Positions 45,244-54,279 of a stretch of DNA of 64,000 nt are shown one piece after another. The DNA is from Streptomyces achromogenes (GTDB taxonomy: Bacteria > Actinomycetota > Actinomycetes > Streptomycetales > Streptomycetaceae): contig NZ_JAUSYH010000001.1 of assembly GCF_030816715.1 (NCBI RefSeq), positions 8,804,001 to 8,868,000 of the forward strand, written 5' to 3'. The translations under genes and the position numbers were made by a program. The notes beneath the pieces were generated by a model, which was given only the letters and a program-made list of their open reading frames with translations, made no database searches and was not told the origin of the DNA. Within the stretch, counting starts at the first letter, position 1. Each line of letters begins with the position of its first letter.

Positions 45244-45906
45244 ATGCGCTCCACCCACCGCCTTGCTGTGCCCATGCTGCTCACCTGCCTGTTCCTGGCG
45301 GGCTGTTCGCCGCTGGACGCATCGGACCCGTCCGCATCACACGCTTCGACGCCGACAGCCTCCGCGCCAGGTGCCGCAGGGTCGGGGCGTTCGATCGCGG
45401 TCGGCGCCGGCCCGCAGAGGAAGTACACGGTGCAGCAGCAGCCTGCAGCGGGCAGTTGCCGCTACCGGTATGAGAAGGGGGAGCCCCTGCCGGACGCAGA
45501 GTGCACCCCGGGTGCGATCTCTCCGGCGGTGACGCAGGCGAACCTGAAGTCGACGATCTGCCGCAAGGGCGGCTACACCTCCGGTGTCCGGCCCTCCGCC
45601 TACGTCACCGGCAAGGAGAAGAGGCTGGACGCGGCCTCCTACGGCTACACCGGTCGTATGGGGGACGCCGAGTACGACCACCTGATCAGCCTGCAGCTCG
45701 GCGGCGACCCCAACGACCACCGCAACCTGTGGGTCGAGCCCGCCGACCCCGGCCACCGGGCGGGCTCCGGGGTCAACAACCTGAAGGATCCGGTGGAGAC
45801 GAAGCTGCATACGGCGGTCTGCTCGGGCAGGATCACGCTCGCGCAGGCGCAGCAGGCGATCGTCACCGACTGGACCACCGCCCTGAGCGTCCTGCACCTC
45901 AGCTGA
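45244..45906 (+). CDS. Lipoprotein with HNH-nuclease-like core
   Basis: 220 residues. The N-terminus is a lipoprotein signal with the lipobox LFLAGC (C20 would be lipidated) and a Ser/Ala/Thr-rich linker to about residue 60. The C-terminal domain has DAEYDHLISLQLGGDPNDHR then NLWVEPAD. This is the DH-x6-LGG-xxxxxNL pattern of secreted HNH endonucleases, with D-H and the later H-x-N as candidate metal residues. It is probably a cell-surface nuclease; activity is inferred. GAGGGGACGTC precedes the ATG. Confidence 0.8.
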   Translation: MRSTHRLAVPMLLTCLFLAGCSPLDASDPSASHASTPTASAPGAAGSGRSIAVGAGPQRKYTVQQQPAAGSCRYRYEKGEPLPDAECTPGAISPAVTQANLKSTICRKGGYTSGVRPSAYVTGKEKRLDAASYGYTGRMGDAEYDHLISLQLGGDPNDHRNLWVEPADPGHRAGSGVNNLKDPVETKLHTAVCSGRITLAQAQQAIVTDWTTALSVLHLS

Positions 45907-46242
45907 CAGCCCGCAGGCGGCGGCGCCCGGCCGAACTGTCCTGTCATGGGGCGTTGTCATCGCCGGGTATCTGCGGGTGTCGCAGGTGCTGCCCGCCGAA
46001 GGCCCGTCGGGCGAAAACGACGCGCCCGCCGCGGCGTGCACATCCTGCTGGCGGGCGCGGGACACCCCCGGCGTCCTCGTCCCCGCGGCCCTGACCGACC
46101 AGCTGGCCCGGTTCGGGCTGCCGGCCCGCCTCCCGGAGGAGTTCCATACCGTCCGCGGCTTCGCCGTCGACGACCGCGCCCCGGCCGTAGACGCCTGGTG
46201 CGGTGAAGACGTCAGCAAGGCCCGATGCGCAGGAGAGCAGCC
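45907..46242 (+). other. Degenerate coding-like stretch
   Basis: A plus-strand frame reads VLVPAALTDQLARFGLPARL then PEEFHTVRGFAVDDRAPAVD and ends at 46244-46246. Codon use is good but there is no start, and the front is out of frame. It may be the end of a lost gene; family unknown. Confidence 0.3.
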
Positions 46243-46404
46243 ATGACGGACGCCTCCATCTCCTGGATGCCGCTGCCCGTGAAACCACCCGGTCAGGCTC
46301 TCGCCCACATCGTCTCTACGGTGAACGCGGCCGGGAATGCGGCCTTGCGCGCCGCTTACCTCGATCGTCGGCTTGTCGGGGAGCCGCTGTGGTGCTCCTG
46401 GTGA
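46243..46404 (+). CDS. Possible 53-residue protein
   Basis: ATG 46243 has GGAGAG seven bases upstream. It reads MTDASISWMPLPVKPPGQAL, later NAAGNAALRAAYLDRRLVGE, and ends PLWCSW. It could be a genuine small protein or the truncated start of a longer one; no family recognised. Confidence 0.35.
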   Translation: MTDASISWMPLPVKPPGQALAHIVSTVNAAGNAALRAAYLDRRLVGEPLWCSW

Positions 46405-46533
46405 GGGGACCAAGCTGGAAGGTTACGAAGGACGGAGTTCTCCTGGCCGTTTCCACCCCAGCTTTCGGCGTTTCTGAGGGGGCATTGTCGCCGTTGGAGC
46501 AACGGTTGCGTGTCTCGCTGAGTTCCGAGCGCG

Positions 46534-46973
46534 TTGTCGGTGACCTGCGGCGATACTTCGGCCATAGGCATACCGCCCGGCGGGACGCCGTTCACCGGCA
46601 GCCGGTTCGAACATCTGGCTGGTGGGGGAGACCGGCCGGAGGTTGCCGACCGGTTCACGGCGGAGGACCTGATCACGGTGCAGACCTTGTCGGTCACCCT
46701 CGCGGTGCCGGTCGCGCTGGACATTCTGGAAGGCCGCCTCGGCACGTGACCGTCCGCGCTGCTACACGCCATTGCCAAGGACATCGAAATGACTGATGCC
46801 GATGTGTCCGTCCTGGGCGACGACTCGCCGGCGGACCAGGCCAGGCATAGCTCCTTCGTAACCAGCCCGAGGTCGGATGGGTGATCGCGGGCAAGCTCCT
46901 GGCCCGCAAGCGCCCGCGCCTGCTCCCGGTCTACGACCGCGTCGCCCGCTGCGCCGTCTGGCTCCGCACATGA
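46534..46973 (+). pseudogene. DUF6308 protein, decayed
   Basis: GTPFTGSRFEHLAGGGDRPE then ADRFTAEDLITVQTLSVTLA and ALDILEGRLGT is the front of a DUF6308 protein. After a stop at 46747-46749 and a further frame change, it continues VGWVIAGKLLARKRPRLLPV then YDRVARCAV. At least two lesions break the frame. Confidence 0.65.
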
Positions 46974-46988
46974 TCGACCCGGCAGCGG

Positions 46989-47411
46989 CTACTCGGCGGA
47001 GTGCGGGCCCGCCTTGCCTGTGAACGGGAAGAGCGGATAGCCCTCCGTGCATTGGCCTCCGGGCGGGTGGTACGGCCAGCCCATCCCGAACCGGTACAGC
47101 AATGTCAGGGCGATGACAGCCGCGAGCGGTGCGAGCCACATGGCTGCCCGACCACCCCGAAGGAGCCACCTTCGCTGTGCGAGTTGGAGAAGAAGCAGCA
47201 ACAGAGTCATGCAGAGCCACACGACAGGCAGCGTCATCAGCAGCCCTACGTTGCCGCTGGCGTCGTTCCCGAGGGGACAACTCGCCCACGACCGAACGGT
47301 CCACACTGTGCCGCCGTACGCGCCGAAGGCGGCGAGGGCGGGAGCCGGCAAGTACCAGCCGAACCCCGGGGCAGAAGCGGGCGCCCCGTCTTCCGCCCTC
47401 GACACGTGCAT
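46989..47411 (-). CDS. Small membrane protein downstream of the NACHT ATPase
   Basis: 140 residues with three predicted membrane helices: PAPALAAFGAYGGTVWTV, VGLLMTLPVVWLCMTLLLLL and AAMWLAPLAAVIALTLLYRF. A short tail follows (GKAGPHSAE). ATG 47411 has GGGGGAGG nine bases upstream. It lies 128 bp after the NACHT gene on the same strand. NACHT systems can pair with small membrane effectors, but the pairing here rests on position alone. Confidence 0.7.
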   Translation of the reverse strand: MHVSRAEDGAPASAPGFGWYLPAPALAAFGAYGGTVWTVRSWASCPLGNDASGNVGLLMTLPVVWLCMTLLLLLLQLAQRRWLLRGGRAAMWLAPLAAVIALTLLYRFGMGWPYHPPGGQCTEGYPLFPFTGKAGPHSAE

Positions 47412-47539
47412 CCCTGCGCCTCCCCCGCTAGGCATGTTCCTGCTCGCAGCTGGTGAGATACGGCCTCTCGTTTCGCTCGCCGGGTTTCCTCGGCTTGAAC
47501 GCTGGCGGTTGTGTCTCCAGCCTGGCCGGCCCCGTCTGC

Positions 47540-50500
47540 TCACTCCGGCGGGCCTGTGGCCGGATCGTGGTGGCGCGCGATCAGGGCGCGGTCTTCCGCC
47601 GATACGAGGGCGTGCACCAAGGGTCGGTGGGACGCCAGCGCATGGGACAGTGCATCGAAGACGGAGACCGGCAATGGCTGCACCCTCTCGCTGTCACTGA
47701 ACATGAGCTGAATGAGCTGTGCGAGAAACAGCAGGACGTCGTCGTGTGCGTCGCCGGGGACGCGCCCCCTGTCCTGGCCGAAGGCCGTGAGAAGGGCGTG
47801 CACGGCCGACACCAGCTGGGGGTGGCGCATGTCCATCAGCAGCCGCGTGCCCTGGAGCGCCCGCTCGTACAGATCGCCGAGCTCCGTGTCGCTCATGGTC
47901 GTGCGATCGGCCAGCAGTAGTTCGAGCAGGTCGTGGGCGAGCGACGAGGCCGGAGCACCGTCGACCGGACTGAACACGGTCACAGCCTGGCCGAGCCACC
48001 GGAACACCGGGTCCAGGACATGCCGCATCACCGAGTCGTTGGTTCCGCCGGACACGGCCGTCTTGTGCCACAGCTCATCCCAGTACGACCGTGACCAGCC
48101 TGGGCCTGCGCTACCTCGCGGATAGCGGAAGTGCCAGTTCATGTCGAGCGGCTGCGGTGGGGTGCCCGGCTCGGAGCGAAGCGATATCTCCAGGGCCCGG
48201 CCCTCGTCGTCCCACGTGTGATGCACGTCGAGAGACAGAGCGAAGTCCGTCCACTGGCTCTCGTTCATCGCCGAGCGCCACAGCAGGCAGTGCCGGTGCC
48301 AGGCACCCGGCGGGTCCGCGGAGCCTGGGAACAGCTCGGCGGCGGAGCAGCGCTCGGCGAACAGCACCGTCAAGAGCACGAGGTTGGAGCCGTACAGGCC
48401 GTGGCGTGTCGTGGTGCGCAGCAGGGCGGGCCGGTAGGCCGGGTGCTGGTCGCCGGTGCGCGTCGTGTGCTGGGTCAAGACCTGGATGAGGGTCCGGGTC
48501 AGCCGGCGCCGTTCCGCCGCGGACAGCCTGCCGGTCAGCGACCGCGCGAAGCGCAGCATCTGCCGCGACGCCAGGGAGGTGTAGGAGAGCAGCGCGTAGG
48601 CGAGGTCGTCGTCGATGCGGGTGTCCCCGAGGGAAAGCGCGGGGCGGGGTGCGAGCAGGTCGGTGAGCAGATGCAGGGTGAGGCGCACGGCCAGATACTC
48701 GCCGAAGGTCGCGTGCAGGAACTCGTAGGTGGCGAGTACCTGGCCGTCGCGTACTGACTGGGCTCGCTGGACGAAGAAGAAGCGGCCGAGCGCTGTTTCG
48801 GCGGCGGTGAGCGGGGTGCGGAATCCCGGTGGCCGCACCGTCTGCCTGCCCAGTACGGCGGTCAGGTCCTGCTCGAGTTCGTCGGCCGACACCCACTGGC
48901 GGCCCCGGTTCAGCTGGGCGAAGGCCACGAGCGACAGGCGTTGCAGTTCCTGCTCGACGAGGGCTGCCGTGTCCTCACCGGGGAGGGCATGGAGTGTCGT
49001 CTTGCCGACCTCGCGTCGGGCGAAGGAGGACAGCAGCTGCTCGTACAACTCGGTGACGTCGAAGTCGTCGGCGCGCCGCAGAGCACCCTCGGCGGCGTCG
49101 TACAGCGCGAGCATCGTCAACAGCAGTGGCTGGGCGGCGAGTTCCGCGTGCCGTTCGAGGTGCTGCCAGGTGAGCGGGCCGCGGCCTTGCGCCGAGAATC
49201 CGGCCGTGTTGGCCTCGTTCCACACCGTCAGCCAGGTCGTGATCTGCTCGGCGCGGAAGGGCTCCAGGCGCAGGACGACCATGCCGGTGGGGTATCGGGC
49301 CCGGTCGGCCACGGAGGTCCGGCTCGTCACCAACGCCAGCACGGGCCGCCCTTGATCCGCCTCACGCCGCTGGAACTGGGACACGCGCTCCAGGAAGTTG
49401 GTTTGGTGGACGCCGGTCGTCTGCAGCAACTCGTCGAAGCCGTCCAGGAGCAGAACAGGGGTACTGCCGCCCGCCGCGCGCACCAGTTCCGGCCAGCTGA
49501 CCCGTTCGCCGGTGGAGGCGCGGATCGCCTGTTCGATCTGGTCCTGCAGTTCGTCCTCCACCCGGACGTCCCGCAGCGGCACGCGCACAGGGAGGAAACC
49601 GACGGAGGGGAGCCGTGCGGCGAGAACCCGGGTGAGGACGGATTTACCGGCACCGGGCTGCCCCAGGATCAGCAGGGGCGCCTCGGCGAGCTGAGGAGAG
49701 GTGAGGGCTCCGGCCAGGTAGCGGGTGAGGTCTCGGCGGACGAGCAGTCGATCCCACCACTCGTGGTCGGCCGGAGCGGCCTGCCCGGACACGGCACTGA
49801 CGCGGAAGTCCGGGTCGAGGTAGAGGTCCTGAAGGGTAGGGATCCGGATGCCGTCCGGCGCCGATGTGGCGTCCAGCACCGGGTGGGCGAACGCCGCCCG
49901 GTGAGCGCGCGCCAGCGCGGAGGCCACGTCGACCGGCGGGCGCAGCGCCTCGCTGGTTCGGGTGAGGAGAGTCTCGATCCCGGACAGGGCACGGCCGACG
50001 TCTGTGTGGATCGCCTGCTGCGCCACATGTGTGACCCAGAAGCCGAATTCGGGTGCCTCCTTCGCGAGTTCGACGTACAGACCCTGGTATCGCTCAAGAG
50101 CCGCGCTCGGCAGGTCATCCATGAGAGCCGCATGGGCCCGAAGGCGTCGCAACGCGTCCATGTGCTCCCAAAGAGCAAGGCCTTCCAGGAAACCGTGGAA
50201 CCTGCGGGCGTAGTCCGCGTAACCCGCGAGCAGCATCGCGGTGAGCGCCGGAGCCGGTATGTGCGGTGCCGGGCATGGCAGGTCCGTGGCGAGCAGCAGC
50301 GACACCAGGTCCGATGCCTGGGGGGCCGAGCCCGATTCGGTTCGGGCGAGGCCGAGTTGCTCGTCCCGGGTCAATTGCACCTCGGAGAGGGTGAACGGAA
50401 GCTCCAACTCCTCCACCGCCTCGAAGAAGGCCACCACGACGATGACCGTGTGCGCCGCGCGCAGCACATCGGTCCGCTCCGCACGCCCCTGGGTACGGTC

Positions 50501-50710
50501 CAGACGGGCGCCGACGCCGCGGATCGCGTCGCGTCCGAGGCCGAGGAGGCGTCCGTTGGCGTCGGCCATGCCGATCACCGTGCCGCTGACCCCGCCGGTC
50601 GCCAGATTCAACGCCCCACCGAGCGCCCGATCCAACGCCGCCAGCCGCGGCGGCTCGGCACCCAAAAGCATCAACGCGTCGGCGAACGCCAGGAGTCTGC
50701 GTGCCACCAT
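47540..50710 (-). CDS. NACHT-domain STAND ATPase, candidate antiphage protein
   Basis: 1056 residues. The N-terminal 300 are helical and match the NNH7-type NACHT N-terminal domain (LLAFADALMLLGAEPPRLAA, then LDRALGGALNLATGG). The NACHT module follows: Walker A GQPGAGKS at about 349-356, Walker B VLLLDGFDELL at about 418-428, VTSRTSVADRAR as sensor, and FRAEQITTWLTVWN then QPLLLTMLALY of the helical and winged parts. FEFLHATFGEYLAVRL-type motif (YEFLHATFGEYLA) closes the module. The last 350 residues are a sensor region without clear repeats. Proteins of this class in bacteria recognise phage proteins and trigger defence. It is flanked by IS scars, as defence genes often are. Confidence 0.88.
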   Translation of the reverse strand: MVARRLLAFADALMLLGAEPPRLAALDRALGGALNLATGGVSGTVIGMADANGRLLGLGRDAIRGVGARLDRTQGRAERTDVLRAAHTVIVVVAFFEAVEELELPFTLSEVQLTRDEQLGLARTESGSAPQASDLVSLLLATDLPCPAPHIPAPALTAMLLAGYADYARRFHGFLEGLALWEHMDALRRLRAHAALMDDLPSAALERYQGLYVELAKEAPEFGFWVTHVAQQAIHTDVGRALSGIETLLTRTSEALRPPVDVASALARAHRAAFAHPVLDATSAPDGIRIPTLQDLYLDPDFRVSAVSGQAAPADHEWWDRLLVRRDLTRYLAGALTSPQLAEAPLLILGQPGAGKSVLTRVLAARLPSVGFLPVRVPLRDVRVEDELQDQIEQAIRASTGERVSWPELVRAAGGSTPVLLLDGFDELLQTTGVHQTNFLERVSQFQRREADQGRPVLALVTSRTSVADRARYPTGMVVLRLEPFRAEQITTWLTVWNEANTAGFSAQGRGPLTWQHLERHAELAAQPLLLTMLALYDAAEGALRRADDFDVTELYEQLLSSFARREVGKTTLHALPGEDTAALVEQELQRLSLVAFAQLNRGRQWVSADELEQDLTAVLGRQTVRPPGFRTPLTAAETALGRFFFVQRAQSVRDGQVLATYEFLHATFGEYLAVRLTLHLLTDLLAPRPALSLGDTRIDDDLAYALLSYTSLASRQMLRFARSLTGRLSAAERRRLTRTLIQVLTQHTTRTGDQHPAYRPALLRTTTRHGLYGSNLVLLTVLFAERCSAAELFPGSADPPGAWHRHCLLWRSAMNESQWTDFALSLDVHHTWDDEGRALEISLRSEPGTPPQPLDMNWHFRYPRGSAGPGWSRSYWDELWHKTAVSGGTNDSVMRHVLDPVFRWLGQAVTVFSPVDGAPASSLAHDLLELLLADRTTMSDTELGDLYERALQGTRLLMDMRHPQLVSAVHALLTAFGQDRGRVPGDAHDDVLLFLAQLIQLMFSDSERVQPLPVSVFDALSHALASHRPLVHALVSAEDRALIARHHDPATGPPE

Positions 50711-50974
50711 GCCCCCACTTCCGCATCTGTACAGGCTCGGCCGAGGCCGACGCTACCGCCCGCCCGTCGTCCCGTCGGTATGATCGCGAAGAAAGCGAAG
50801 AACCGCGAAGCGGAGTGCTCAGCATCACCCAGGAGCTCGGCTACCACGTCGCTCCGCTGGAGGCGTACCTGCGCCTGGTGATGTAGGCGACGGTCTGCAT
50901 CTGGTATCAGGCCGGACCCGTCGGCCATTCCCCGGTCGGCGTGAACGTGCGGTAGATCCTTGCCACGGCCCGAA
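50711..50974. other. Degenerate stretch upstream of the NACHT gene
   Basis: A plus-strand scrap (SITQELGYHVAPLEAYLRLV then a stop at 50884-50886) has good codon use but no start. I cannot name the family. Confidence 0.3.
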
Positions 50975-51090
50975 CCCGCGCTGGGTGAGCCCCCAGATCG
51001 CTACCGGGTTCGGCATCTCCGTCGGCACCGCGCGCGCCTACGTGGCAGCCGTCATCGACATGCTGGCCGACGTAGCGGTAGGCCGTCGTG
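50975..51090 (+). pseudogene. IS5-type transposase, HTH scrap
   Basis: SPQIATGFGISVGTARAYVA then AVIDMLADVA is the helix-turn-helix region (the family has FGxxxxTAxRYV) of an IS5-family transposase. Nothing else of the element remains on this side. Confidence 0.45.
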
Positions 51091-51790
51091 TGCCCACGCT
51101 GAATCCTTCTGCAAGCTGGGCATACGCATGACCCACCCGAAAATGGGTGAGTGTGAGCAGGCTTGGCGGCCGGACGCGGTCTCTTGGTCGAAAACCCATC
51201 TACCAGGGGCTTCACCACGTTGTGAGGTCAACCACGCAGCTGCTGCGGCAAGTTGAAAGGCATCTGTGCGGCAACTGAGCGTCCTGGTTGATCATATTCG
51301 ATGCGGCGATGGCTGATCGGCTCGAGGTCGACTACCAGTGGTTGCAGCACTGGTGGTCAACCGCGTTGAACCGGCCCGACCCGCTGGTGGTCACGCCCCG
51401 GTCGGCCCCAGGAAATCAGAGGCTGCGGGTGGTCTTGACGCCTGCCCTGCGGTGCGGTGCCATGGCCTTGTCGAAGGAGGGGCCGTGGCACCCGATGGGT
51501 ACGGTGACGCCGGGGACCGTGCTGGTGAGGGCGGCGGTGACCGGCCGGACAGCTCACCGGATCCGCACCGTCCGGGACCTGCGGACAGTTTCTGGGTGGG
51601 GGTGCTCGTCCTGATCGTGGTGGTACTCCTCCTGACCGTCCTCGTGGCCCACATGGACTGGACTCCTGGAGACCCGACCAACAACATGCCGCCCTACAAG
51701 TGACACTTCCGGCGCCAGCGTGAGCCGATGGCCCGACGGTGCCGCCGCAGTTGCCGGCTGAGAGGACCTTCCGGTTGAAGACGGGATAGT
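51091..51790. other. Stretch with one possible membrane peptide
   Basis: No named gene. A plus-strand frame ending at 51701-51703 encodes a single strong membrane helix, FWVGVLVLIVVVLLLTVLVA, with the tail HMDWTPGDPTNNMPPYK. No start codon with a ribosome site is convincing, so it is either a very small membrane protein or the tail of a lost one. Confidence 0.3.
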
Positions 51791-51945
51791 TCATGGGTTG
51801 TGCCAAGTTATGGGCGTTTCTCCGGTCGCTCGTTTCGCGAGGTTGGAGATCATCGCGAGGCGGATCATGCTCTCCGAGTGAGCGGGTTTGGTCTCGTAGT
51901 CCCGGGCGAGGCGACGGTGCATCATGATCCAACCGAAGGATCTCT
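51791..51945 (-). pseudogene. IS5-family transposase, C-terminal remnant
   Basis: On the minus strand RSFGWIMMHRRLARDYETKP then AHSESMIRLAMISNLAKRAT and ETPITWHNP, stop at 51791. The family reads ERTFGWxMxHRRLARDYE and ends TPTW. The break point lies exactly where the DUF3885 reading starts on the other strand. Confidence 0.7.
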
Positions 51946-52412
51946 GGGTGCGCTTCCACAGCCTGCCGGAGTCGAAGCGATACGCAGAGGACGAGAGCGA
52001 ATACGCCGTCGTCCTGGAGCGGTATAACACTGTCCTCGACGAGTTGTTCGCCGGTGAGGGGGTCTACGTGATCACCCCAGTTTGGGCGACAGAAGCCGAG
52101 GTTCCGCCATCCCAGCCAGACGATGGCTACTGGCAAACCCTGCTGGTCGAGGACGATCCAGACCCGGAGTTCCGCACCTACTGCCATCTCTTCGCCGCCC
52201 GCCGGTCCTGGCGATACGGCTGCCTCGACGAGCTGCTCCGTGACATCGCCGACGACAAGGTGGCGGGAATCCTCATCACCGACACCCAGATGCGACGCAT
52301 CTACCACCCCTACGACGGCGGCGCCGATGTCTTCCTCCCTACGCCCGGGGAACGGGATCGAATGCGCGATCGGCATGCCGACTGGCTTTCCAGCCACCCT
52401 TCGGGTCTCTGA
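51924..52412 (+). CDS. DUF3885 protein, 5' end replaced by an IS remnant
   Basis: 162 residues. WVRFHSLPESKRYAEDESEY then AVVLERYNTVLDELFAGEGV, and at the end RRIYHPYDGGADVFLPTPGE and RHADWLSSHPSGL, match DUF3885. The family usually has about 30-40 more N-terminal residues before WVRFHSLP. Here the first residues, MIQPKDL, come from the antisense of a transposase tail (51791-51945). The gene has lost its own start and promoter and gained a chance ATG at 51924. Whether it is translated is open. Confidence 0.7.
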   Translation: MIQPKDLWVRFHSLPESKRYAEDESEYAVVLERYNTVLDELFAGEGVYVITPVWATEAEVPPSQPDDGYWQTLLVEDDPDPEFRTYCHLFAARRSWRYGCLDELLRDIADDKVAGILITDTQMRRIYHPYDGGADVFLPTPGERDRMRDRHADWLSSHPSGL

Positions 52413-52448
52413 CGGGACGGGCTCACCACCGCGCCCGCGTAGCCGGAT

Positions 52449-53257
52449 TCAGGTAGTCAGCCGACGGAAGCAGATGCGGAGTGCCGCTATGCCGACGAAG
52501 GCGAGAAAGTGTTCGGCCTTGCGCTCGTAGCGTCGGTGGAGCCGTCGGCAGCCGGCCAGCCAGGACACTGTCCTCTCTACCACCCATCGGTGGTGGCCGA
52601 GCCGCTGTGAGGGCTCGACGCCTTTGCGGGTGATGCGGTGGCGGATGCCACGGCTGAGAAGCCACCGACGCAGATGGTCGTAGTCGTACCCCTTGTCGGC
52701 GTGCAGCTTCGCCGGGCGCCGGCGGCGTGGGCCGCGACGGGAGCGGATGGGCGGGATTCCGCGCACGAGCGGCTCCAGGCCGAGGCTGTCGTGCATGTTC
52801 GCACCGGAAATGCCCAGAGACAGCGGCAGTCCGTTGCGGTCCGTAATCAGGTGGATCTTCGATCCCGGCTTGCCACGATCGGTCGGATTCGGTCCCGTCA
52901 AAGGCCCCCTTTTGCAGCCCGGACACTGACCGAGTCGATCGCACACCGCGACCAGTCAAGCTCACCCCGGGCACCGAGTTCGTCGAGCACGACCCGATGC
53001 AACCGCGCCCAGACCCGTTCCCGGTTCCACTGGGCGAAGCGCCGGTAGACCGTGGGCCCGGCCGGTCCGAACACCGGCGGGAGCTGACGCCAGGTACAGC
53101 CCGACGTCGCCACGAAGATGATCGCGGCCAGAGCCTCACGGTCACCGGCCCGGCGCCGACCCCCACCCTGCGGACGCTTCACCTCAGTCGGCGGCACCAC
53201 CCGCCGGAACAGCACCCACAACTCGTCCGGCACCAACCGCTCAACCAGATCCGTCAT
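52449..53257 (-). mobile_element. IS5-family (IS427-like) transposase gene with -1 frameshift
   Basis: Two overlapping frames make one transposase. Frame A, from ATG 53257 (MTDLVERLVPDELWVLFRRV), carries the N-terminal domain and the first catalytic Asp in WSRCAIDSVSVRAAKGG. Frame B continues GPNPTDRGKPGSKIHLITDR, then KLHADKGYDYDHLRRWL with the second Asp, and RWVVERTVSWLAGCRRLHRR with the Glu; it stops at 52449. The switch is at AAAAGGGGG (minus strand; plus 52905-52913), where a -1 slip joins the frames. Programmed frameshifting is normal in this group, so the element may be active. Terminal inverted repeats were not resolved. Confidence 0.85.
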
Positions 53258-53466
53258 GCACGGTTCAACGAACCATGTCGCCAAAAGAACCGATGCCTTA
53301 TGGGCCGCTCTTGGGGCAGCCTGCCCACGAGTTTCCGGAGCGGAGACCGTCGCCGACGTCGATCACACCGTCTCCGTACGGATGCGCTGACCAGCTTTGC
53401 GGAAAAGGTTGGTGCTGCAACTGACACCGAGATCGACTCGGCGGACCTTGGACTCGTCCCGACTTG

Positions 53467-54189
53467 TCAGCGTCGGCGCTCGACTGCTACCGGCTCGGCA
53501 TCCGGCCGGGGGGTGGGGTGTGCGTCCTTGAAGTGGTCGTACGCCACCTGTGCCGCGGCCAGGACCTCGTCGTAGATCCGGTCCATGTACGGGCCGGCGC
53601 AGACGGTCGAGGACCAGTGGTGGTGGTAGAAGAGGTTGCTCCTGCTGGGGCGCTCGCCGATCACCTCGGCGAAAAGCCAGCCGGCGAGACGTGCCGCGTT
53701 CTTCCAGGTGGCCTCGCCGACCGTCCAGTTGGGCGCGAGCGTCGCGTTCGCCATTTCGATGCTGATCGAGCTCTGGTTGCCGGCCGTGTTGCCCACGGCC
53801 CAGGCGTACTCGTTCACCTTGACGTACTGAGCGACGGCGCCAGCGGCGTCCACGTCGAAGTGGGCCGAAGCCGGACGTACCGTCCAGACATCGAGCACAT
53901 CCTGGTGCGAAAGCCGGCCGGCGTTGTGGTGCAGCGTGACCGACGTCTTCTTGTACGACGTGTGGGTGACGTGGCCCGTCGCGCTGAGCTCGTCGATGAA
54001 GTTCGCGACGGGACAGTCGTAAGGGATGGTGGCGGTCGCTTGCGGGCCGGCTCCCGCGTCGTCCTCGGCGCAGCCGACGAAGTCGCTCTCCGGAAGGTCG
54101 TCAAGGTTGTCGGTGCCGGGTCCGTCGCCGGTGTCGGTCCTCTCGATGGCCGCCTTCACGTCCTCGTCGCCGACGTTCTTCTCGGGCAT
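53467..54189 (-). CDS. N-acetylmuramoyl-L-alanine amidase (T7-lysozyme type)
   Basis: 240 residues. The C-terminal 170 form the zinc amidase_2/PGRP fold that cuts peptidoglycan between MurNAc and L-Ala: TLHHNAGRLSHQDVLDVW has the first zinc His (H87), VRPASAHFDVDAAGAVAQYV the substrate strand, GNTAGNQSSISIEMANAT the family NxxxIGIE-like motif. FYHHHWSSTVCAGPYMD holds the second His and Cys ligands. The N-terminal 55 residues are acidic and unstructured and no signal peptide is present, as in phage endolysins. It follows the gene at 54280 by 90 bp. Confidence 0.88.
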   Translation of the reverse strand: MPEKNVGDEDVKAAIERTDTGDGPGTDNLDDLPESDFVGCAEDDAGAGPQATATIPYDCPVANFIDELSATGHVTHTSYKKTSVTLHHNAGRLSHQDVLDVWTVRPASAHFDVDAAGAVAQYVKVNEYAWAVGNTAGNQSSISIEMANATLAPNWTVGEATWKNAARLAGWLFAEVIGERPSRSNLFYHHHWSSTVCAGPYMDRIYDEVLAAAQVAYDHFKDAHPTPRPDAEPVAVERRR

Positions 54190-54279
54190 GACGCCGTCCT
54201 TTCAGTTGCGCAACTTCGCGTCACAGATGATCCGGGGGCCGGACGAGGAGGAGATGCGGCCCGATGGCCATGAGCCGGG

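Noticed and set aside
48941-50881. 646-codon plus-strand open frame
   Set aside because: Antisense to the NACHT ATPase gene; amino-acid composition is typical of a shadow frame.
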